Assembly: GCA_030619365.1 (NCBI GenBank)
Contig: JAUXBQ010000026.1
Location: forward strand, 1-16,440
From: a candidate division FCPU426 bacterium
GTDB lineage: Bacteria > Oederibacteriota > JAAXVQ01 > JAUVAV01
Length of the DNA stretch: 16,440 nucleotides
Direction of reading: 5' to 3'
This document shows positions 13,786 through 16,440 of the stretch, one piece after another. How positions within the stretch are numbered: position 1 is the first letter of the stretch; each line of letters opens with the position of its first letter. A program made the translations under genes and the position numbers. Under the pieces are notes generated by a model. The model was given only the letters and a program-made list of their open reading frames with translations. It searched no databases and was not told where the DNA came from.

Positions 13786-14426
13786 CGACCAACTGGCTGG
13801 CGTTGGGCCTGGCGATTTTAGCCAGTTATCTGTTGGGCTCGGTGCCCGTGGGTTATCTTTACGGCCGCCTGCGCGGCGTGGATATCCGGACCATGGGATC
13901 CCGCAATGTCGGCGCCACCAACGTCATGCGCGTCCTGGGCACTCCCGCCGGCGTGGGGGTGATGCTGCTGGACGCGGCCAAAGGTTTTGCGGCCGCGTTT
14001 TTTCTGGTGCGAATCACGGCGTATCCGGATTCGGATCTGATCCGGGTCGGCTGCGCCCTGGCCGTGATTTTCGGCCATACTTTCACCGTGTTCCTGGGCG
14101 GGAAGGGAGGGAAGGGTGTGGCCACCAGCCTGGGCGCTTTTCTGGCCCTGGCTCCGCTGGCCACGGCCCTGGCCCTGGCGCCTTTCGCGATCATGGTGGC
14201 GCTGACGAAATACGTCTCCGCCGGCTCCCTGACCGCGGCCCTGCTGTTTCCAGTCTTGGTTTGGCTGGCGGGCGAGGCCGGTCAGTATCATGCCATACTG
14301 GTATTATCCCTGGTGGTGGGCCTGGTGATCATTCTCCGGCATCGCGCCAATCTCGGGCGCATTCTGCGCGGCACGGAAAATAAAATCGGACAGCGGGTAT
14401 CGCTTTCCCCCAAGGATGAAGAATGA
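13782..14426 (+). CDS. plsY: Acyl-phosphate:glycerol-3-phosphate acyltransferase PlsY
   Basis: A 214-residue polytopic inner-membrane protein. It transfers an acyl group from acyl-phosphate (made by PlsX, not in the window) to glycerol-3-phosphate, forming lysophosphatidate. Three family motifs are visible: GSRNVGATNVMRVLG, then GHTFTVFLGGKGGKGVAT, and HRANLGRILRGTENKIGQR near the C-terminus. The GTG start overlaps the der stop (GTGA) and has AAGGAG eight bases upstream, which strongly supports it. Its own TGA overlaps the ATG of gpsA (ATGA), so the enzyme making its substrate is translated right after it. Confidence 0.97.
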   Translation: MTTNWLALGLAILASYLLGSVPVGYLYGRLRGVDIRTMGSRNVGATNVMRVLGTPAGVGVMLLDAAKGFAAAFFLVRITAYPDSDLIRVGCALAVIFGHTFTVFLGGKGGKGVATSLGAFLALAPLATALALAPFAIMVALTKYVSAGSLTAALLFPVLVWLAGEAGQYHAILVLSLVVGLVIILRHRANLGRILRGTENKIGQRVSLSPKDEE

Positions 14427-15469
14427 CTTCAACGCGCCGGCCCTCACCTTCGCCCCGGCCACGCGGACTGTCGACTTCACCCGTGGCCGTTATCGGCGCC
14501 GGCGCCTGGGGAACGGCACTGGCCATCTTGCTGTCCCAGAACGGCCGGGCGGTTCGCTTGTGGGAATTTTATCCCGAGTATGCTAAAGTGTTGGCCAGTA
14601 CCCGCGAAAACCCGAAGTTCCTTCCTGGTGTCGCCATTCCGGACACAATCGCCATCACCAGCGATTTGCGGACGGCCACGGAAAACAGCAGCATCGCCGT
14701 GTTGGCGGTTCCGGCCCAAGTTTTGCGTTCAGTCATTCACCCCCTGGCGGCCGGCCCGGCGAAGCCGGCGGTAGTGATCACGGCCTCCAAGGGCATTGAA
14801 CAGGGCAGTTTGGCCAGGATGTCCGAAATCGTGCAGCAAGACCTGGGCGCGGCAACCTTGGTCTGCGCGCTTTCCGGACCCAGCCATGCGGAAGAAGTGG
14901 GACGCGGCATCCCGACCTCGGTGGTGGCTGCTGCGAAGGATCCCGAGGTCGCCCAGCTGGCCCAGACATTATTCATGACCGATCGCTTCCGGGTCTATAC
15001 CAGCGAGGATATCATTGGAGTGGAACTGGGCGGCGCGCTGAAGAATATCATCGCCATTGCCGCCGGCGTGGCGGACGGCCTGGGATTGGGAGACAACAGC
15101 AAAGCCGCCCTATTGACGCGGGGGCTGGCGGAAATGACCAGAATGGGCGAAGCCTGCCAGGCCCGGGCAGCCACGTTTTACGGCCTCTCCGGCATGGGAG
15201 ATCTGGTGGTTACCTGCACCAGCCAGCATTCCCGGAACCGGCGGGTGGGTGAAGAACTCGGGCGCGGACGCAGGCTCGCGGACATTCTTAATGAAATGGA
15301 AATGGTGGCCGAGGGAGTGGAAACCACCCGCTCAGTCCGGCAATTGGCCCGAAAGCACGGCGTGGAAATGCCGATTACCGAACAGGTTTACCGGATATTG
15401 TTTGACAACGCGACGCCCCAGGAAGCGCTACAAACCCTGATGCAGCGCCCGCGTAAAGCGGAAAGATAA
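14423..15469 (+). CDS. gpsA: Glycerol-3-phosphate dehydrogenase [NAD(P)+] GpsA
   Basis: 348 residues. It reduces dihydroxyacetone phosphate to sn-glycerol-3-phosphate for phospholipid synthesis. The N-terminal Rossmann motif GAGAWG is present, followed by ASKGIE, LSGPSHAEEV, the catalytic lysine K207 in LKNIIAI, GDNSKAALLTRGLAEMTRMG and FYGLSGMGDLVVTC. The protein starts with about 20 extra Ser/Pro/Arg-rich residues before the usual family start. The ATG is nevertheless supported by AAGGA six to seven bases upstream and by its ATGA overlap with plsY. A GTG start near residue 21 is the alternative. It supplies the substrate of PlsY, encoded immediately upstream. Confidence 0.97.
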   Translation: MTSTRRPSPSPRPRGLSTSPVAVIGAGAWGTALAILLSQNGRAVRLWEFYPEYAKVLASTRENPKFLPGVAIPDTIAITSDLRTATENSSIAVLAVPAQVLRSVIHPLAAGPAKPAVVITASKGIEQGSLARMSEIVQQDLGAATLVCALSGPSHAEEVGRGIPTSVVAAAKDPEVAQLAQTLFMTDRFRVYTSEDIIGVELGGALKNIIAIAAGVADGLGLGDNSKAALLTRGLAEMTRMGEACQARAATFYGLSGMGDLVVTCTSQHSRNRRVGEELGRGRRLADILNEMEMVAEGVETTRSVRQLARKHGVEMPITEQVYRILFDNATPQEALQTLMQRPRKAER

Positions 15470-15474
15470 TCCGT

Positions 15475-15492
15475 CCGGCTGGGAACAGCCGG
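15475..15492 (+). other. GNRA hairpin between gpsA and the HU gene
   Basis: CCGGCTG and CAGCCGG form a 7-bp stem with a GGAA loop, six bases past the gpsA stop. A second weak stem follows (15509-15513 with 15520-15524). There is no T run, so read-through into the HU gene is expected; it may shield the upstream mRNA from 3' decay. Confidence 0.45.
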
Positions 15493-15559
15493 GGGAGTTG
15501 AAATCAGTCCCGGCCTATACCGGGGTTAAGAGTATTACGCAAGACAGGGAGGGACGTGC

Positions 15560-15865
15560 TTGAAAAAGGACACTGGAAAAACAGTAACCAAAGCGGAACT
15601 AGCCCGGCAATTGTCCAACCTGGGTCTTTCGCGCCGGTATTCCCGGAAGATTGTAGATTATTTCTGTTCTATGCTCATTGATTCCCTGCAACAGGGGGAG
15701 ATCATTCACCTGGTGGGATTCGGATCGTTTCATTACAAGACGCGCAATCCACGCCGGGGAAGAAATCCCCGGACCGGACACGCGGTGGACGTTCCCCGCA
15801 AACGGGTTATACAGTTTCGCCCGGGGAGCGGCCTTAAACAGCAAATACGCAAGGTTGCCCATTAG
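15560..15865 (+). CDS. HU/IHF-family DNA-binding protein
   Basis: A 101-residue histone-like protein that binds and bends DNA as a dimer. The family core is clear: TKAELARQLS, a central VGFGSFHY, and the DNA-inserting arm with GRNPRTGHAVDVPRK. Whether it is HU-like or IHF-alpha-like cannot be settled by eye. The ten-residue N-terminal lead before TKAEL is slightly longer than usual. The start codon is TTG: GGAGG stands seven bases upstream and no ATG or GTG fits in frame nearby. It lies 90 bases after gpsA and 55 before the MerR gene. HU/IHF beside a small MerR protein is a pairing I know from several bacterial phyla. Confidence 0.93.
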   Translation: MKKDTGKTVTKAELARQLSNLGLSRRYSRKIVDYFCSMLIDSLQQGEIIHLVGFGSFHYKTRNPRRGRNPRTGHAVDVPRKRVIQFRPGSGLKQQIRKVAH

Positions 15866-15920
15866 GCGGCAGCCCAGCCGGGACCGGGGCTCAGCGTCCG
15901 GTTCATTTCAGGAGGCGGAC

Positions 15921-16328
15921 ATGCCCAGACCGAAGAAGATGTCAAAGAATCAGCAACCACAGGCGGCGGAAGAGAACGCGGATAAAATGTTTTATCAAAT
16001 CCGCGAAATCAGCGAGCTGACCGGGGTTAAAACCCACGTGCTCCGGTATTGGGAAACTGAATTTTCACAATTGCGCCCCGATAAAGGCAGTACCGGGCAG
16101 CGGATTTACCGCCCCAAGGATCTGCGCTTGGTTCGCAGAATTAAACAGCTTTTGTATGATGAGAAATTCACGATCGCCGGCGCCAAGCGGCGGCTGGCCG
16201 GAGAAATGCGTCCGGAGAAACTACAAATGGATTTAAGTTTAGGGTTGCGTGAGAATAAGTTATTGAATACAATTCATAAAGTCAAAAGAGAGCTGGAAAG
16301 CATGTTGCTAATGCTCAATCGGCCTTAA
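15921..16328 (+). CDS. Small MerR-family transcriptional regulator
   Basis: 135 residues. The MerR winged-helix domain spans about 24-95: YQIREISELTGVKTHVLRYW, then RIYRPKDLRLVRRIKQLLYD and TIAGAKRRLAGE. Residues 96-135 are a short helical tail that should form the dimer coiled coil. There is no C-terminal effector domain and no cysteine for metal sensing, so the inducer, if any, is unknown. The basic first 20 residues may contact DNA. The start ATG has AGGAGG five bases upstream. Its stop codon lies inside the loop of the operon terminator. Confidence 0.92.
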   Translation: MPRPKKMSKNQQPQAAEENADKMFYQIREISELTGVKTHVLRYWETEFSQLRPDKGSTGQRIYRPKDLRLVRRIKQLLYDEKFTIAGAKRRLAGEMRPEKLQMDLSLGLRENKLLNTIHKVKRELESMLLMLNRP

Positions 16329-16354
16329 GCAGGCCTGATTGAGCAATTTGTTTT
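16313..16354 (+). terminator. Intrinsic terminator of the der-merR operon
   Basis: GCTCAATCGGCCT (16313-16325) pairs with AGGCC-T-GATTGAGC (16331-16344), a 13-bp stem with one bulged T and a five-base loop, followed by the T-rich AATTTGTTTT. The stem contains the last MerR codons and the loop holds the TAA stop. Confidence 0.75.
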
Positions 16355-16359
16355 CAGGG

Positions 16360-16390
16360 CTAATAATTTTCGTATAGCGAAAATTATTAG
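16360..16390. repeat. Perfect 13-bp AT-rich hairpin
   Basis: CTAATAATTTTCG (16360-16372) and CGAAAATTATTAG (16378-16390) are exact complements around a five-base loop. No T run follows on either side. It lies in the gap after merR and may be part of a repeat pair with the next palindrome. Confidence 0.75.
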
Positions 16391-16403
16391 AGCAATAGAG
16401 CAA

Positions 16404-16431
16404 GTAGGGGCGTATTGCAATACGCCCCTAC
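16404..16431. repeat. Perfect 28-bp palindrome
   Basis: A 14-base arm, GTAGGGGCGTATTG, is followed at once by its exact complement with no loop. Palindromes beginning GTAGGGGCG and ending CGCCCCTAC are dispersed in many environmental bacterial genomes (general knowledge). As RNA it would need to open a few central pairs to fold. Confidence 0.8.
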
Positions 16432-16440
16432 ACGGCAGCG

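Overview
The window is ordinary chromosomal bacterial DNA. It is GC-rich in the genes, with AT-rich gaps, dense and mostly co-directional genes, good Shine-Dalgarno sites, and no phage, transposase, CRISPR or RNA genes that I can see. Eleven well-supported protein families (two HD-GYP proteins, MATE, UppP, glycogen debranching enzyme, PilZ, a RecB-like nuclease, Der, PlsY, GpsA, HU/IHF, small MerR), plus three less certain membrane proteins, fit a free-living bacterium that uses cyclic di-GMP. The gaps hold repeat and hairpin elements of a kind familiar from genomes of uncultivated lineages. I cannot name the phylum from the sequence alone.

Layout. 1-286: an AT-rich gap holding two exact 47-bp repeats built from 8-bp units. 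287-3000, minus strand: a MATE-family transporter followed by a GAF/HD-GYP cyclic-di-GMP phosphodiesterase. 3001-3247: the divergent control region, with a promoter-like sequence and two small dyads. 3248-8629, plus strand, a probable four-gene operon: a double-GAF HD-GYP protein, undecaprenyl-diphosphatase UppP, an MscS-like membrane-helix protein, and a glycogen debranching enzyme whose start codon abuts the previous stop. 8630-8947: a gene-free stretch with a MITE-like element bounded by 15-bp inverted repeats. 8948-9268, minus: a one-domain PilZ protein. 9269-9613: a structured gap with a promoter and a terminator-like hairpin well ahead of the next gene. 9614-11318, plus: a small two-helix membrane protein, then a TM0106-type protein joining a Cas4/RecB-like iron-sulfur nuclease to an RNase H-like exonuclease fold. 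11351-12199, minus: an exported bactofilin-like beta-repeat protein with membrane helices. 12454-16328, plus: der-plsY-gpsA-HU/IHF-merR, closed by a terminator whose stem includes the last codons of merR. 16329-16440: two further strong hairpins.

How the parts relate. plsY and gpsA supply the first committed steps of phospholipid synthesis and overlap by 4 bp. Der assembles the 50S ribosome, and the HU/IHF and MerR proteins are DNA-binding, so this end is a housekeeping operon. The middle operon puts a signalling phosphodiesterase ahead of a lipid-carrier recycling enzyme and a glycogen enzyme. With the second HD-GYP protein and the PilZ receptor, three of the fourteen proteins are cyclic-di-GMP proteins. 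No diguanylate cyclase is present in the window.

I did not find a clear new system. The least explained parts are the small membrane protein with its dual-nuclease partner and structured leader, the MITE-like element, and the 8-bp-unit repeat at the left edge.
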